DNA of 64,000 bases. It comes from Methanolobus psychrotolerans (lineage in GTDB: Archaea; Halobacteriota; Methanosarcinia; Methanosarcinales; Methanosarcinaceae). Shown one piece after another: positions 34,167-43,350 of this stretch; position 1 is the first letter of the stretch, and the number at the start of each line of letters is the position of its first letter. The translations under genes were made by a program, and so were the position numbers. The notes under the pieces were generated by a model that was given only the letters and a program-made list of their open reading frames with translations, did not search any database and was not told the DNA's origin. The stretch is from NCBI RefSeq assembly GCF_002243045.1, contig NZ_MBKP01000017.1, forward strand, positions 1 to 64,000, written 5' to 3'.

Positions 34167-36206
34167 ATGGCTAGTAATATGGATCTGACATTGTTTACTG
34201 ACATAGAGATTATTTTTGGATTTTCGATACTTATACTTCTACTGTTCCACAGGATCAAGCTATCACCAGTCCTTGGCTTCCTGGTAACTGGAATAATAGC
34301 AGGACCTCATATGCTCGGTATTATTAATGAAGTGGAACAAGTAGAGATACTTGCAGAAATAGGAATAATCCTGTTGCTATTCACAATCGGTGTTGAGATG
34401 TCCATTAAAGAGCTATGGGACATCAAAAGATTCGTACTGGTAGGCGGCGGCCTGCAAGTCATGATCACCACCGCCCTGGTATATTACATTTCCCTTTATG
34501 CAGGGTATAGCCCCAGTACCGCCCTTTTCCTGGGATTCCTGATTTCCCTTAGCAGCACAGCAATCGTGCTTAAACTGCTTCAGGAAAAAGGTGAAATGTA
34601 TACCCCTTACGGCAAGATATCTCTTGGCATACTGATATTCCAGGACATAGTAATAGTACCAATGATACTACTGACACCGATACTTGCAGGTGTGCCTTCC
34701 ACTTCCGGAGACAGTCCTGCCATATTCCTCCTGAAAGGGATTGGCATAGTACTGTTTGTTATCGTGAGCGCAAGATGGATAATGCCTGCACTGCTCTTCA
34801 AAATAGTGAAAACCCGAAACCGGGAACTTTTTCTTTTGACCATTCTATTCACTGTCTTTGGGACAGCATGGCTTACTTCCGAAGCAGGACTGTCGCTGGC
34901 CCTTGGGGCGTTCCTGGCAGGTCTGATTATATCGGAATCAGAGTACAGCCATCAGGCAATCGGAAATATGATGCCTTTCAAGGATGTTTTTATAAGCTTC
35001 TTTTTTGTATCCATTGGAATGCTGATGGATGTCAGTTTCTTCCTGGATAACATCACTATTCTGCTTGTATTGGCAGCAGTGGTCATATTCCTTAAATCTG
35101 CAACTGCCGGACTTGTTACATTCATACTGGGCTATCCACTCAGAACCACACTTATAACCGGAATGGCACTTGCACAGGTGGGAGAGTTCTCATTTATCCT
35201 TTCAAGTTTCGGACGGGAATATGGTCTGCTGGATGACATGCTGTACCAGAGTTTCCTCGCAGTCTCGATAGTTACCATGGCGGCAACACCCTTTGTAATG
35301 ACATCCTCACACCGCATCTCACATGAGATCCTAAAAAGGACTACCAACCGCATACTTATCAACGGCATCTCTTCAAAGAGTATGGAACCGCTAAAAGAAG
35401 AAGAGGACATTCATGACCATCTGATCATCATAGGATACGGCTTTAACGGCAAAACTGTCTCGAACGCTGCAAAGACCGCAGGCATTCCTTATGTGATTAT
35501 TGAAACAAATCCTGAGACCGTGCGCAATGAAAGACAGCACGGGGAAAGAATCCACTATGGGGACGCCACTCACGAGGTAGTACTTAATGCTGCAAATATA
35601 AAATCTGCCAGAGTGCTGATCGTTGGTATCTCGGATTACATCGGAACCAGGACGATAATTCAGGTTGCAAGGAGAATGAATCCCGAATTATATATCATCG
35701 CAAGGACACGGTATATGAATGAGATAGGAATGCTCAGCCAAATGGGAGCAAATGAAATAATTCCAGAAGAATATGAAACATCTGTCGAGATATTCAGCCG
35801 CTTGCTTAAAAAATACCTTGTTCCGGAAGAGGACATTTTTAAGTTCACAAGAGAAATACGTTCAAACGGTTATTCTATGTTGCGCAAGCACTCAATTGAG
35901 GATAGAAAGAGCACATTTAACCTCAAAGATGATCTGCCAGGGGTGGATGTGACATCTTTTAAAATTAAAGAAAACTGTGTCCTTCATGGAAACACCCTGA
36001 TAGAAGCGAATCTAAGGAACATGTACGGTGCAACGGTGCTGGCAATTCGAAGAGGGGAGGAGATAATCGCAAACCCCGGAGGAGATACGCAGTTGTTGTC
36101 AGGTGATCTGTGTATCGTGCTCGGGAAACCGGAGAAGTTATGCCAGCTGAGGATATTCCTGGAAGGGGAGGGAGAGGCAGGTTCATCCCCGACTTGCTCG
36201 CTCTGA
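34167..36206 (+). CDS. CPA2-type cation:proton antiporter with RCK domains (KefB-like)
   Basis: A 679-aa protein. The first ~385 residues form about 12-13 membrane helices of the Na+/H+ exchanger fold, with the 'FLISLSSTAIVLKLL' and 'GLSLALGAFLAGLIISES' helices of the CPA2/Kef family. The cytosolic part has a NAD-binding RCK-N domain (IIGYGFNGKTVSNAAKTAG, ~415-433) and an RCK-C domain (~590-665). The combination suggests K+ or Na+ efflux in exchange for protons under nucleotide or ligand control. GTGGGG lies 6 nt before the ATG. Substrate ion not determinable. Confidence 0.9.
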   Translation: MASNMDLTLFTDIEIIFGFSILILLLFHRIKLSPVLGFLVTGIIAGPHMLGIINEVEQVEILAEIGIILLLFTIGVEMSIKELWDIKRFVLVGGGLQVMITTALVYYISLYAGYSPSTALFLGFLISLSSTAIVLKLLQEKGEMYTPYGKISLGILIFQDIVIVPMILLTPILAGVPSTSGDSPAIFLLKGIGIVLFVIVSARWIMPALLFKIVKTRNRELFLLTILFTVFGTAWLTSEAGLSLALGAFLAGLIISESEYSHQAIGNMMPFKDVFISFFFVSIGMLMDVSFFLDNITILLVLAAVVIFLKSATAGLVTFILGYPLRTTLITGMALAQVGEFSFILSSFGREYGLLDDMLYQSFLAVSIVTMAATPFVMTSSHRISHEILKRTTNRILINGISSKSMEPLKEEEDIHDHLIIIGYGFNGKTVSNAAKTAGIPYVIIETNPETVRNERQHGERIHYGDATHEVVLNAANIKSARVLIVGISDYIGTRTIIQVARRMNPELYIIARTRYMNEIGMLSQMGANEIIPEEYETSVEIFSRLLKKYLVPEEDIFKFTREIRSNGYSMLRKHSIEDRKSTFNLKDDLPGVDVTSFKIKENCVLHGNTLIEANLRNMYGATVLAIRRGEEIIANPGGDTQLLSGDLCIVLGKPEKLCQLRIFLEGEGEAGSSPTCSL

Positions 36207-36277
36207 TCGCAGCAACTCTCCCCCATGGTAAAAAAAATCACATTCTATATCAACAATCCATTTGACTGTTGAGCAAG

Positions 36278-37114
36278 ATGAAATTCGATCGAATACCAAT
36301 TGGAAGATTTTCCCTGATGACGCACCTGACACAGAAAGCTCTCCGCTTCTATGACAAGAAAGGACTTCTTGTACCGGAAGCAAAAGATGCATTCACAGGC
36401 TATCGTTGCTACACGTCTGCCCAGATAGAGAGGGGCATTAAGATACGCACCCTTTCCTGGATGGGATTTTCACTTGATAAGATAGCAACGCTACTGGATG
36501 CACAGGAGCAGGGCGACAGTGCTATTATCAGAGAACTTATGCAGGAAAGATGTGCGCACACAGAGAAAGAGATCCGGAGACTGCAGAAAGTACAACAGGT
36601 CTTGCTCGGACAAAAAGACACATTGGAGTTGTATAGTATGTCAGTATCAGAACCCACGATTAAAGAATTACCACAAATACGTGTATTAAGCAAAAGTGAA
36701 ACCGGAAGTTATGAGGTAACGATTGGAAAACTTATAGGAGAATTATTCGGCTTCATCGAGACAAGGAACAATCCGCGCAGCAACATAAAGATAACAGGCC
36801 CTTGCATGTTCATCTGTCACGATGAGGAATATAGGGAAACAGATGCAGAGATAGAAGTTGCTATTCCAATATCAGGAAGTATTTCCATAGATGACCTTGA
36901 TGTAAACCTTACAACACTTCCTGCTGCCAGGGTGGTCTCAGCCATACATACGGGCCCATATAATGAAGTAGGAGTTGCCTACACCCATCTCTTTGAGTAT
37001 ATGAAGGAACATGGACTGGAACCTGCAGGACCTTCAAGGTCGTTATATATTAATGATCCTGACGAGGTTCCCGAAGAAGAGCTGATGACCGAAGTACAGC
37101 TACCTGTCAGATAA
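36278..37114 (+). CDS. MerR-family regulator with GyrI-like effector domain
   Basis: A 278-aa protein. The N-terminal MerR-like HTH (FDRIPIGRFSLMTHLTQKAL, then RFYDKKGLLVPEAKD and TGYRCYTSAQIERG) spans ~1-75 and is followed by a dimerisation coiled coil (~80-120). The C-terminal ~150 residues are GyrI-like (BmrR/SbmC effector fold), ending with 'GPSRSLYINDPDEVPEEELMTEVQLPV'. Such regulators bind hydrophobic drugs. The start is ATG 36278, not the upstream TTG; a TATA-like TCTATATC about 30 nt before suggests a leaderless mRNA. It lies behind the antiporter gene. Confidence 0.88.
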   Translation: MKFDRIPIGRFSLMTHLTQKALRFYDKKGLLVPEAKDAFTGYRCYTSAQIERGIKIRTLSWMGFSLDKIATLLDAQEQGDSAIIRELMQERCAHTEKEIRRLQKVQQVLLGQKDTLELYSMSVSEPTIKELPQIRVLSKSETGSYEVTIGKLIGELFGFIETRNNPRSNIKITGPCMFICHDEEYRETDAEIEVAIPISGSISIDDLDVNLTTLPAARVVSAIHTGPYNEVGVAYTHLFEYMKEHGLEPAGPSRSLYINDPDEVPEEELMTEVQLPVR

Positions 37115-37125
37115 ACACTGCCCAT

Positions 37126-37281
37126 ATGGAAGGTGAAGAAAGAAAAGTCTACTCAAAAGCAGTACTTTTCCTGAGAGAACGGTTTGTGCGTATCACTGAA
37201 GATGAGAACGCTCAGAAGATCAACACCTACTTCAACAGAAAAAAGATCCAATCCTTGAGGACGTACAACAAAGAAGAATGA
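37126..37281 (+). CDS. Possible small charged protein (51 aa)
   Basis: A short open frame begins 11 bp after the MerR gene stop and encodes a very charged, helical-looking 51-aa peptide (17 Lys/Arg, 11 Asp/Glu). No family is recognised and the ribosome binding site is weak. In its favour are its position directly after a gene on the same strand, a terminator soon after its stop (37313), and codon use similar to its neighbours. It may be real or merely a chance open frame. Confidence 0.4.
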   Translation: MEGEERKVYSKAVLFLRERFVRITEDENAQKINTYFNRKKIQSLRTYNKEE

Positions 37282-37312
37282 TCTTCCTTTACAGTTCTAA
37301 TTACTGAAGAAC

Positions 37313-37336
37313 GGATAATTAATTATACAATTATCC
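37313..37336. terminator. Bidirectional terminator between converging genes
   Basis: GGATAATT-AATTATAC-AATTATCC is an 8-bp hairpin with ACTTTTTGG downstream on the plus strand. It lies between the plus-strand small ORF and the minus-strand DUF1638 gene. Confidence 0.5.
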
Positions 37337-37363
37337 ATTACACTTTTTGGATAACAGTCTTTG

Positions 37364-38158
37364 CTAAGTTATTATGTGAGCCATTAGAACTTCTGCTTTT
37401 AACTGCTGATAACAACGAACCATCAATTCCGGACTGGCCGTCATTTCCACGATATTAAAATCAAAGAGCTTTGCAAACTCCTTTACCTTCGGCTCAAACT
37501 CTTTTTCATAACTCAGTCCCGTATCCATCTTAGCTACATTCTTATAGCCAGCATAATCAAAGACAAACTTTGACAGTTTTATATTATCCGAATCCGGTGT
37601 CATGCCTGCAGACACTACCATTTCACGCCAGTGGGCAGCCCACATGGGTGTCATAAAGAAAGTCCCAACGCCATGAAAACTCTTAAGTTTCTCAAGATAA
37701 GCAGCTCTTCCGCCAAGTACTGCACCAATACAATCATCTATAATATCCCCGTTGTCCTCTTTTAGTATACGGACCGGACACGGAAGGTCTGCAAGTTCTT
37801 TATCTACTTTACCGAGAACATTACCACAGAGACCGTAGAAAAGTAGAATGCCATCTGAATATTCTGACATCTCACGGACTTTATCATAAACAACCTTTTT
37901 GAGATTATCAGGTTTGGCATGCAGAGCCAGTTCAAGCATTTCGACGATTATGGTGAGATTCCCTTTATTCAGGCGCCCTGATATCTCACTTTCCAAAACC
38001 AGATCATATTCAGAACCTGTATCCCTTAGTTTGTCAGTAAGTCCACCACAATCGGCATTATTCACAATCAACAGGCTGTTTATAAGAGAATCTTTTTCGA
38101 TAATATGGATTATTTCATCCTCAAACATCCGACAGGCAATGAAAGTCAGTACCGGCAT
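37364..38158 (-). CDS. DUF1638 domain-containing protein
   Basis: A 264-aa soluble protein matching the DUF1638 family, with 'LLFYGLCGNVLGKV' and 'DCIGAVLGGRAAYLE' in the middle and 'GTFFMTPMWAAHWREMV' after. The family is frequent in methylotrophic methanogens and often sits beside corrinoid methyltransferase genes; none are next to it here. Conserved cysteines (C109, C126, C142 region) could bind metal. Function not established. It is a single gene with its own promoter. Confidence 0.8.
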   Translation of the reverse strand: MPVLTFIACRMFEDEIIHIIEKDSLINSLLIVNNADCGGLTDKLRDTGSEYDLVLESEISGRLNKGNLTIIVEMLELALHAKPDNLKKVVYDKVREMSEYSDGILLFYGLCGNVLGKVDKELADLPCPVRILKEDNGDIIDDCIGAVLGGRAAYLEKLKSFHGVGTFFMTPMWAAHWREMVVSAGMTPDSDNIKLSKFVFDYAGYKNVAKMDTGLSYEKEFEPKVKEFAKLFDFNIVEMTASPELMVRCYQQLKAEVLMAHIIT

Positions 38159-38291
38159 ATTGTAGAACCTCTTGAAAGATATAGAGTATATAGGAGGTGA
38201 ATTAGGATACTATTATAATCTGACGCTTCATAAAGTAAAATATAAACTCTTTTGAGATAATATTAGGTTCAAATATTGAACAGGAGGATAA

Positions 38292-38615
38292 ATGAGCTAT
38301 TTTTATCTGGCATTTGCAATTATGTTCGAAATCTGTGGAACCACATGCATGAAACTGTCCGAAGGATTTACAAAACCACTGCCATCCATATTGATATTTA
38401 TGTTCTATGGCATTAGTTTCATAGCCTTTACCATTGCTCTGAAAAAGATAGATGTGAGCGTTGCCTATGCCATCTGGGCAGGGCTTGGGGTTGCAATGAT
38501 ATCGTTGATAGGACACATCGGATTCAACGAACCGATGCCTCTAGTCAGGATAGCCTCTCTAACACTGATAGCCCTTGGAGTGATTGGACTTCACCTGAGC
38601 ACCAGCGTCAATTAA
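38292..38615 (+). CDS. Small multidrug resistance (SMR) family transporter
   Basis: A 107-aa protein with four helices. The catalytic glutamate in helix 1 is present (AIMFEICGTTCMKLSEGF, E13), as are 'SFIAFTIALKKIDVSVAYAIWAGLG' (helices 2-3) and 'SLTLIALGVIGLHLS' (helix 4). It exports small cationic compounds in exchange for protons, as EmrE or the guanidinium exporter Gdx does; the family split cannot be decided here. CAGGAGGA lies 5-6 nt before the ATG. Single gene. Confidence 0.9.
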   Translation: MSYFYLAFAIMFEICGTTCMKLSEGFTKPLPSILIFMFYGISFIAFTIALKKIDVSVAYAIWAGLGVAMISLIGHIGFNEPMPLVRIASLTLIALGVIGLHLSTSVN

Positions 38616-38751
38616 AATCATTCGTCATATGTAAGGTAAATGAATATTTAGCAAGTTAAACTGTTAAAGAAGCAAAAGAAGGCTTTTATCTACAGTTTTT
38701 ACTAAAAGATCAACTCATACCTTGGGCATCACCAGCATATTTGTATGCCTT

Positions 38752-39543
38752 TCAGGCTCCCCTGAGTATCTCCTTTTTGAACATCCCATACTCATCAAAG
38801 CCCTTATGGATCAAGACAAGAATACCTAAAAGCAGATTCACCATTGTTGTTACGTAAATGGCTAACATGATCGCTATCTGGTATTCTATTGCGACCATAG
38901 GACTTGCACCGGCAAGTATCTGCCCAGTCATCATGCCGGGAATGAAAACGATACCTATTGTAGCCATATTTGCAATAGTGGGTTTCATTGCCACCCTCAT
39001 GCTCCTACGGAGATAGGGGAGAAGTGCCTCGGTCTTTTCGGCTCCCATTGACAAGTTGAAAAGGTAACGGTTCTCGTTTCTCCGAATCTCGGTGCAGAAG
39101 TTTTCCATTCCCACAACATTGGCCCTCAGGGAATTGCCAAGCACCATACCAGCTATGGGAATCAGATAGCGTGCATCAAATAAGTCATTCAGGTTGACGA
39201 TAAACCTGTTGAAATAGAGAAGCATGGAATAATTGGTGACGACCATTGATATGATCAGCATGGGGAATAAATATTTAGTTTTCAGTTCCGCATTCTTCAG
39301 CACGGTATGGGATGCTACAAAGACCATGACAAACACCCAGAGTATGTTCAGCCCTGCACTGTTCAGTTCAAAGAGGAATGTAAGGAACACGCCTACAAAG
39401 GCGAGCTGGAGGATCATCCTGATAACACCTTCAACTGTGGAAGATATCAGCTTCAGCCGGAGATGGTAACTAATAAACACAGGAATGAGCAGTAGCAGGA
39501 ATGAGAAGAGCAGACCCGTCAGGCCGATCTCGTATGTTTCCAT
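38752..39543 (-). CDS. ABC transporter permease, FetB/YbbM family
   Basis: A 263-aa membrane protein with about six to seven helices, of the FetB (UPF0014) family. 'RYLIPIAGMVLGNSLRANVVGMENFCTEI' and 'IANMATIGIVFIPGMMTGQILAG' are family blocks. In E. coli FetAB exports iron and lowers oxidative damage. It overlaps the partner ATPase gene at 39543. A peroxiredoxin and a likely sRNA lie just beyond the ATPase gene, which would fit an iron/oxidative-stress context (inference). Confidence 0.85.
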   Translation of the reverse strand: METYEIGLTGLLFSFLLLLIPVFISYHLRLKLISSTVEGVIRMILQLAFVGVFLTFLFELNSAGLNILWVFVMVFVASHTVLKNAELKTKYLFPMLIISMVVTNYSMLLYFNRFIVNLNDLFDARYLIPIAGMVLGNSLRANVVGMENFCTEIRRNENRYLFNLSMGAEKTEALLPYLRRSMRVAMKPTIANMATIGIVFIPGMMTGQILAGASPMVAIEYQIAIMLAIYVTTMVNLLLGILVLIHKGFDEYGMFKKEILRGA

Positions 39544-40199
39544 CAGTTAGCCTCCGCTGAAAAGTCAATGACCCTGATACCCCCAGTCCCGGCATCACCG
39601 GTGTTCAAATATTCCCACTCCCTATCATGAGATATTGCCAGTACGGTCCATTCTGGATTCCCAAAGAACAAATCCACTACTTTCTTTTTCAGGATACTGT
39701 CAAGTTCTGCTGTGACCTCATCAAGCAGAAAGATATCTTTACATGATAACAAAGCCATAACAAGAGTTATCCTTTGCTTTTCCCCTCCTGAGAGTTTCAT
39801 ATATTCCTTTTTAAGGATTTCGTGAGGCAGGGACAGGTAAGACAACAGTTCATCAAGCTTGTTCCTGTCAAAGACATCCCTGTTAGCCTTGAATGAGAAT
39901 ACTTCATCAAGCAGTTCAGAAACCTGGCCCTCACCAATATCAGTATCCTGAGATACATAGGCTACCCTCTTTCGTAGATCCCATATAGAATCCCTGTCTA
40001 ATAGTACACCGTTAAGGTATATCGTGCCGGAACTCTGCATACCGAATCCCATTATCTGTCTTAAAAGGGTTGATTTACCAACGCCGGACTGTCCTTTTAT
40101 AAGGATTTTATCTCCCCTTCCAACCAATAGGTTAAAATCAGACAGAATTGATTTTCCGCCATATTGGACAGAAAGATTGTGAATATTCAATACTTCCAT
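39543..40199 (-). CDS. ABC transporter ATP-binding protein, FetA-like
   Basis: A 218-aa ATPase. Walker A GQSGVGKST (~37-45), signature LSGGEKQR (~142-149) and Walker B DIFLLDEVTAELD (~160-172) are intact. The Q-loop (YVSQDTDIGEG) is recognisable. It drives the FetB-like permease encoded by the overlapping next gene. It is first in the pair; the promoter lies in 40200-40330 (minus strand). Confidence 0.9.
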   Translation of the reverse strand: MEVLNIHNLSVQYGGKSILSDFNLLVGRGDKILIKGQSGVGKSTLLRQIMGFGMQSSGTIYLNGVLLDRDSIWDLRKRVAYVSQDTDIGEGQVSELLDEVFSFKANRDVFDRNKLDELLSYLSLPHEILKKEYMKLSGGEKQRITLVMALLSCKDIFLLDEVTAELDSILKKKVVDLFFGNPEWTVLAISHDREWEYLNTGDAGTGGIRVIDFSAEAN

Positions 40200-40333
40200 T
40201 TATAGCATTCTCCAGCCGTATACAATAATCAATCCTTGAAAGCATATATAGACATACATTAATCATATAGGTTTTTATGGATTTTGTATATATATGGGAC
40301 TCATGATTATATATAATCAGCTTGTAGTATGCC

Positions 40334-40403
40334 TTGGGTTGGTACAATCAAGAACTTACAACTCTGCCCCCGATTAATAACAACCAACCCAATCTTCTTT
40401 TTT
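40334..40403 (+). ncRNA. Candidate small RNA with promoter, terminal stem and T-run
   Basis: A TATA box (TTATATATA, 40308-40316) is followed 22-25 nt later by TTGGGTTGG (40334-40342). This pairs perfectly with CCAACCCAA (40384-40392), and TCTTCTTTTTTAG follows at once. The unit therefore looks like a ~65-nt transcript whose 5' and 3' ends pair and which ends at a T-run. The 41-nt loop is mostly unpaired and contains the C-rich stretch CTCTGCCCCC (about 40362-40371), a plausible target-binding or ribosome-binding-site-masking segment. It lies between fetA and the peroxiredoxin gene. No protein frame is present. Confidence 0.55.
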
Positions 40404-40475
40404 AGCAGACTCGATTCAGAAGTAGAACTTTCATAGTATAAAGGCTTTAAATGAAAAAAACACATAAGGTATTCT

Positions 40476-40958
40476 ATGAGCAAAAATTCACTAACTGAGG
40501 GACAAAAAGCTCCTGAGTTTTGCCTCCCGGACCAGAATGGAAATGAAGTATGCCTGAAAGATTTTAAAGGCAAGTGGATTGTTCTTTATTTTTATCCCAA
40601 AGATAATACTTCAGGATGTACAAAAGAAGCACAGGACTTTACGGCCCTGAAGGATGCTTTTACTTCAGAGAATGCAGTGATACTTGGATTAAGCAAGGAC
40701 AGCGTCAAATCACATATAAGCTTCATTGAGAAAAAAGAACTTGGTATCACACTTCTCTCTGATGAAGACACAGCTGTTCATAAGAAGTATGATGTGTGGA
40801 GGATGAAGAAAAACTATGGCAAGGAATACATGGGTACTGTCAGGAGTACTTTCCTTATTGATCCTGATGGAATGTTGGTGAAAGTGTGGGACAATGTGAA
40901 GACAAGCGAGCATGCTGAGAAGGTGTTTGAGGTGCTCAGGGAGATAAGGTCAAAGTAA
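40476..40958 (+). CDS. bcp: Peroxiredoxin, BCP/PrxQ family
   Basis: A 160-aa thioredoxin-fold peroxidase. The active-site loop YFYPKDNTSGCTKEAQDF carries the peroxidatic cysteine (C48). The second cysteine five residues later, found in many BCPs, is replaced (Gln), so it is 1-Cys-like or uses C16 or C26 as resolving residue. It reduces hydroperoxides. AAGGTATTCT before the ATG is a fair ribosome binding site. It follows the candidate sRNA by 72 bp. Confidence 0.9.
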   Translation: MSKNSLTEGQKAPEFCLPDQNGNEVCLKDFKGKWIVLYFYPKDNTSGCTKEAQDFTALKDAFTSENAVILGLSKDSVKSHISFIEKKELGITLLSDEDTAVHKKYDVWRMKKNYGKEYMGTVRSTFLIDPDGMLVKVWDNVKTSEHAEKVFEVLREIRSK

Positions 40959-41138
40959 GGATTTTTGGTTTTTTGGTGCGCCTGGAAAATGTGGAAAGTG
41001 CACTATTGGATTTTGGCGAGTGGAATAAAAATAAACGTATTACTCCTGTTGGGTGGGAGATGCGTGGGCTTTGGAGTGAGTTTAACACTATATAAGAGAG
41101 AAGAAGATTCAGAATAATAAAGAAAAGGAAAATAGATA

Positions 41139-41312
41139 TCATATAGGTAGAAGATGCCTGACCTTCGTAAATATGATAATATATCCAAGTGCCAGCATCA
41201 AAAGAGATATTATCCATGCCCACCGGAGGATTCTTCCAAGATTCTCGGGCTGGAGTAGTTTTTGAAAAAAACGGTCGGCCATGTTTGGCCGATCATCTGG
41301 AACATCGTTCAT
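41139..41312 (-). CDS. ahaG: Small membrane protein AhaG at the end of the ATP synthase operon
   Basis: A 57-aa protein, shorter than usual cut-offs. A polar N-terminus (~1-28) is followed by one hydrophobic helix (~31-49, WAWIISLLMLALGYIIIF). It starts 21 bp after the atpD stop on the same strand. In Methanosarcina the A1AO operon is ahaHIKECFABDG, the last gene encoding a small protein not essential for ATPase assembly; size and position match. A T-rich tract at 41110-41138 (minus strand) follows and should end the operon. Confidence 0.75.
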   Translation of the reverse strand: MNDVPDDRPNMADRFFQKLLQPENLGRILRWAWIISLLMLALGYIIIFTKVRHLLPI

Positions 41313-41333
41313 AACAAAAAGAATATCAAAGGA

Positions 41334-41951
41334 CTATCCTTTGATCCTCTTTAATCTGAAGGTGTTTTCCCTTTCCATCTCTTCGAGACGGAGCCTGATG
41401 AAGGTCATTGCTTCCTGAAGTTCCGGTATTACTTTAAATTCGAGAGCATTGACACGTCTTTTAGTCTTCTCGATATCATCAAGAAGCTTTTTCATGGTAG
41501 TCTCAATCTCTGCTGCAAGGATAATCTTTTCGACAAGATGCTCATAGGCATCTGCTGCCTCATCAGTATATGAACTGGTACCAAGAATACCATAACCACG
41601 TTCGTTTATGGACTTCTTTACACTGGATGACTCGATCTTTGGAACGACAACACCCATGATATTGCGACTTTCCAGTTCAATCTCAGGCTTGCTCTTAAGT
41701 GCAAAAGCTGTGGATTTGACGGTAATAGTACCGTCAACAGCATTTGCAATACCTATCTTCCGGGAAGCATCTTCATAGGCGGCATCCAGCTCGGTCCTTA
41801 CATCCTTTGCTTTGTTGAGGATCTCAAAGAACTCAAGGATAAGACCATCCCTTTTCATCTTGAGCAGCTTGTGGCCACCTTGGGAGAGTTGGATCTTCTT
41901 CTTAAGTTCGATAAGTTCGGAACGAGTTGGTTTTACATCTTTTGCGCCCAT
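41334..41951 (-). CDS. atpD: A-type ATP synthase subunit D
   Basis: A 205-aa protein forming a long antiparallel coiled coil, the central rotor shaft. '[31 protein letters not shown]' at the start and '[24 protein letters not shown]' toward the end are family marks. It connects the catalytic head to the rotor. It follows atpB after 18 bp. Confidence 0.95.
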   Translation of the reverse strand: MGAKDVKPTRSELIELKKKIQLSQGGHKLLKMKRDGLILEFFEILNKAKDVRTELDAAYEDASRKIGIANAVDGTITVKSTAFALKSKPEIELESRNIMGVVVPKIESSSVKKSINERGYGILGTSSYTDEAADAYEHLVEKIILAAEIETTMKKLLDDIEKTKRRVNALEFKVIPELQEAMTFIRLRLEEMERENTFRLKRIKG

Positions 41952-41969
41952 GTGGAATCACCTGTATTC

Positions 41970-43349
41970 TCAGTTGCTCTTATGAGCAGGGTGGTACTTA
42001 TCGATATACTTGTTATCGATCCTTGTGAGCAGGGCTTCTGGAAGCTCAGAGAGAATGTCCCATGCAACATTAAGGGTATCTTCAATTGACCTGTCTTCAT
42101 CTCTACCCTGACGGACGAACCTGTCTTCAAAGAGATCAGCGAACTCAAGGATCCTCTGGTCCCTCTCAGACAATGCCTCTTTACCCACAATAGCTACAAG
42201 ACCTCTAAGGTCACGACCTTCTGCATAACCTGCATACATCTGATCAGATACTGCCTTGTGGTCGTCCCTAGTCTTACCTGCACCGATACCTGAGTTCATC
42301 AGACGGGACAGGGACGGGAGTACATTGATAGGTGGGTAGATACCCTTTCTGTGAAGCTCCCTAGATACCACGATCTGTCCTTCAGTGATATATCCTGAAA
42401 GGTCAGGGATAGGGTGAGTTATATCGTCACCAGGCATAGTAAGGATTGAGAACTGTGTTACTGAACCCTTTCTTCCCTTGATTACACCTGCACGCTCATA
42501 GAGTGATGCAAGGTCAGTGTACATGTAACCCGGGTAACCACGCCTTCCTGGTACTTCTTCACGGGCTGCACCCATCTGACGGAGTGCTTCACAGTAGTTT
42601 GTGATATCGGTAAGGATAACGAGTACGTGCATGTCGTGTTCGTATGCAAGATACTCTGCAGCTGTAAGCGCCATCCTTGGTGTGATGAGACGCTCTACAG
42701 CAGGGTCATCTGCAAGGTTAAGGAAAACTACTGCCCTCTCAAGAGCACCGGTCTTCTCAAAGTCCTCCATGAAGTACTGGGCTTCTTCATTTGTGATACC
42801 CATTGCAGCGAATACCACTGCAAAAGGTTCTTCTGAACCGGGAACTTTTGCCTGACGTGCAATCTGAAGTGCAATCTCGTTGTGTGGAAGTCCTGATCCG
42901 GAGAAGATAGGAAGCTTCTGTCCACGAACAAGGGTGTTAGTTCCGTCAATTGTTGAAATACCAGTCTGGATAAAGTCCACCGGTGGCATCCTTGAGTATG
43001 GGTTCATTGATGCACCATTAACATCTACCCTGTCCTCTGGAATGATACGTGGTCCGCCATCCAATGGTTCCCCAGAACCTGAGAGGATACGTCCAAGCAT
43101 GTCTTTTGATACCGGGAGTTTGATTGTCTCACCTGAGAACACTACACCAGATTCCTCATTCAGTCCACCTGTCCCTTCGAACACCTGAACAGCTACAATA
43201 TCAGCGGAGGTATCAAGGACCTGACCCCTCTTTGTTGTACCATCCGGAAGGTTAATGTGAACAAGTTCACCATAACCTACGGGTTCAGTCTTTTCAATGA
43301 ATATCAAAGGTCCTGAAATTTCTGTTATCGTCTTGTATTCCTTGGTCAT
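41970..43349 (-). CDS. atpB: A-type ATP synthase subunit B
   Basis: A 459-aa non-catalytic nucleotide-binding subunit of the A1 head. '[26 protein letters not shown]' replaces a functional Walker A, and '[25 protein letters not shown]' is the family stretch. The start is ATG 43347-43349 ([10 protein letters not shown]), 1 bp after the atpA stop; the longer frame from 43403 lies inside atpA. Confidence 0.96.
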   Translation of the reverse strand: MTKEYKTITEISGPLIFIEKTEPVGYGELVHINLPDGTTKRGQVLDTSADIVAVQVFEGTGGLNEESGVVFSGETIKLPVSKDMLGRILSGSGEPLDGGPRIIPEDRVDVNGASMNPYSRMPPVDFIQTGISTIDGTNTLVRGQKLPIFSGSGLPHNEIALQIARQAKVPGSEEPFAVVFAAMGITNEEAQYFMEDFEKTGALERAVVFLNLADDPAVERLITPRMALTAAEYLAYEHDMHVLVILTDITNYCEALRQMGAAREEVPGRRGYPGYMYTDLASLYERAGVIKGRKGSVTQFSILTMPGDDITHPIPDLSGYITEGQIVVSRELHRKGIYPPINVLPSLSRLMNSGIGAGKTRDDHKAVSDQMYAGYAEGRDLRGLVAIVGKEALSERDQRILEFADLFEDRFVRQGRDEDRSIEDTLNVAWDILSELPEALLTRIDNKYIDKYHPAHKSN

Positions 43350-43350
43350 T

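Noticed and set aside
40936-41223. 95-codon minus-strand frame after atpD
   Set aside because: It is an alternative frame over ahaG (41139-41312), which has a sensible start, helix and operon position.
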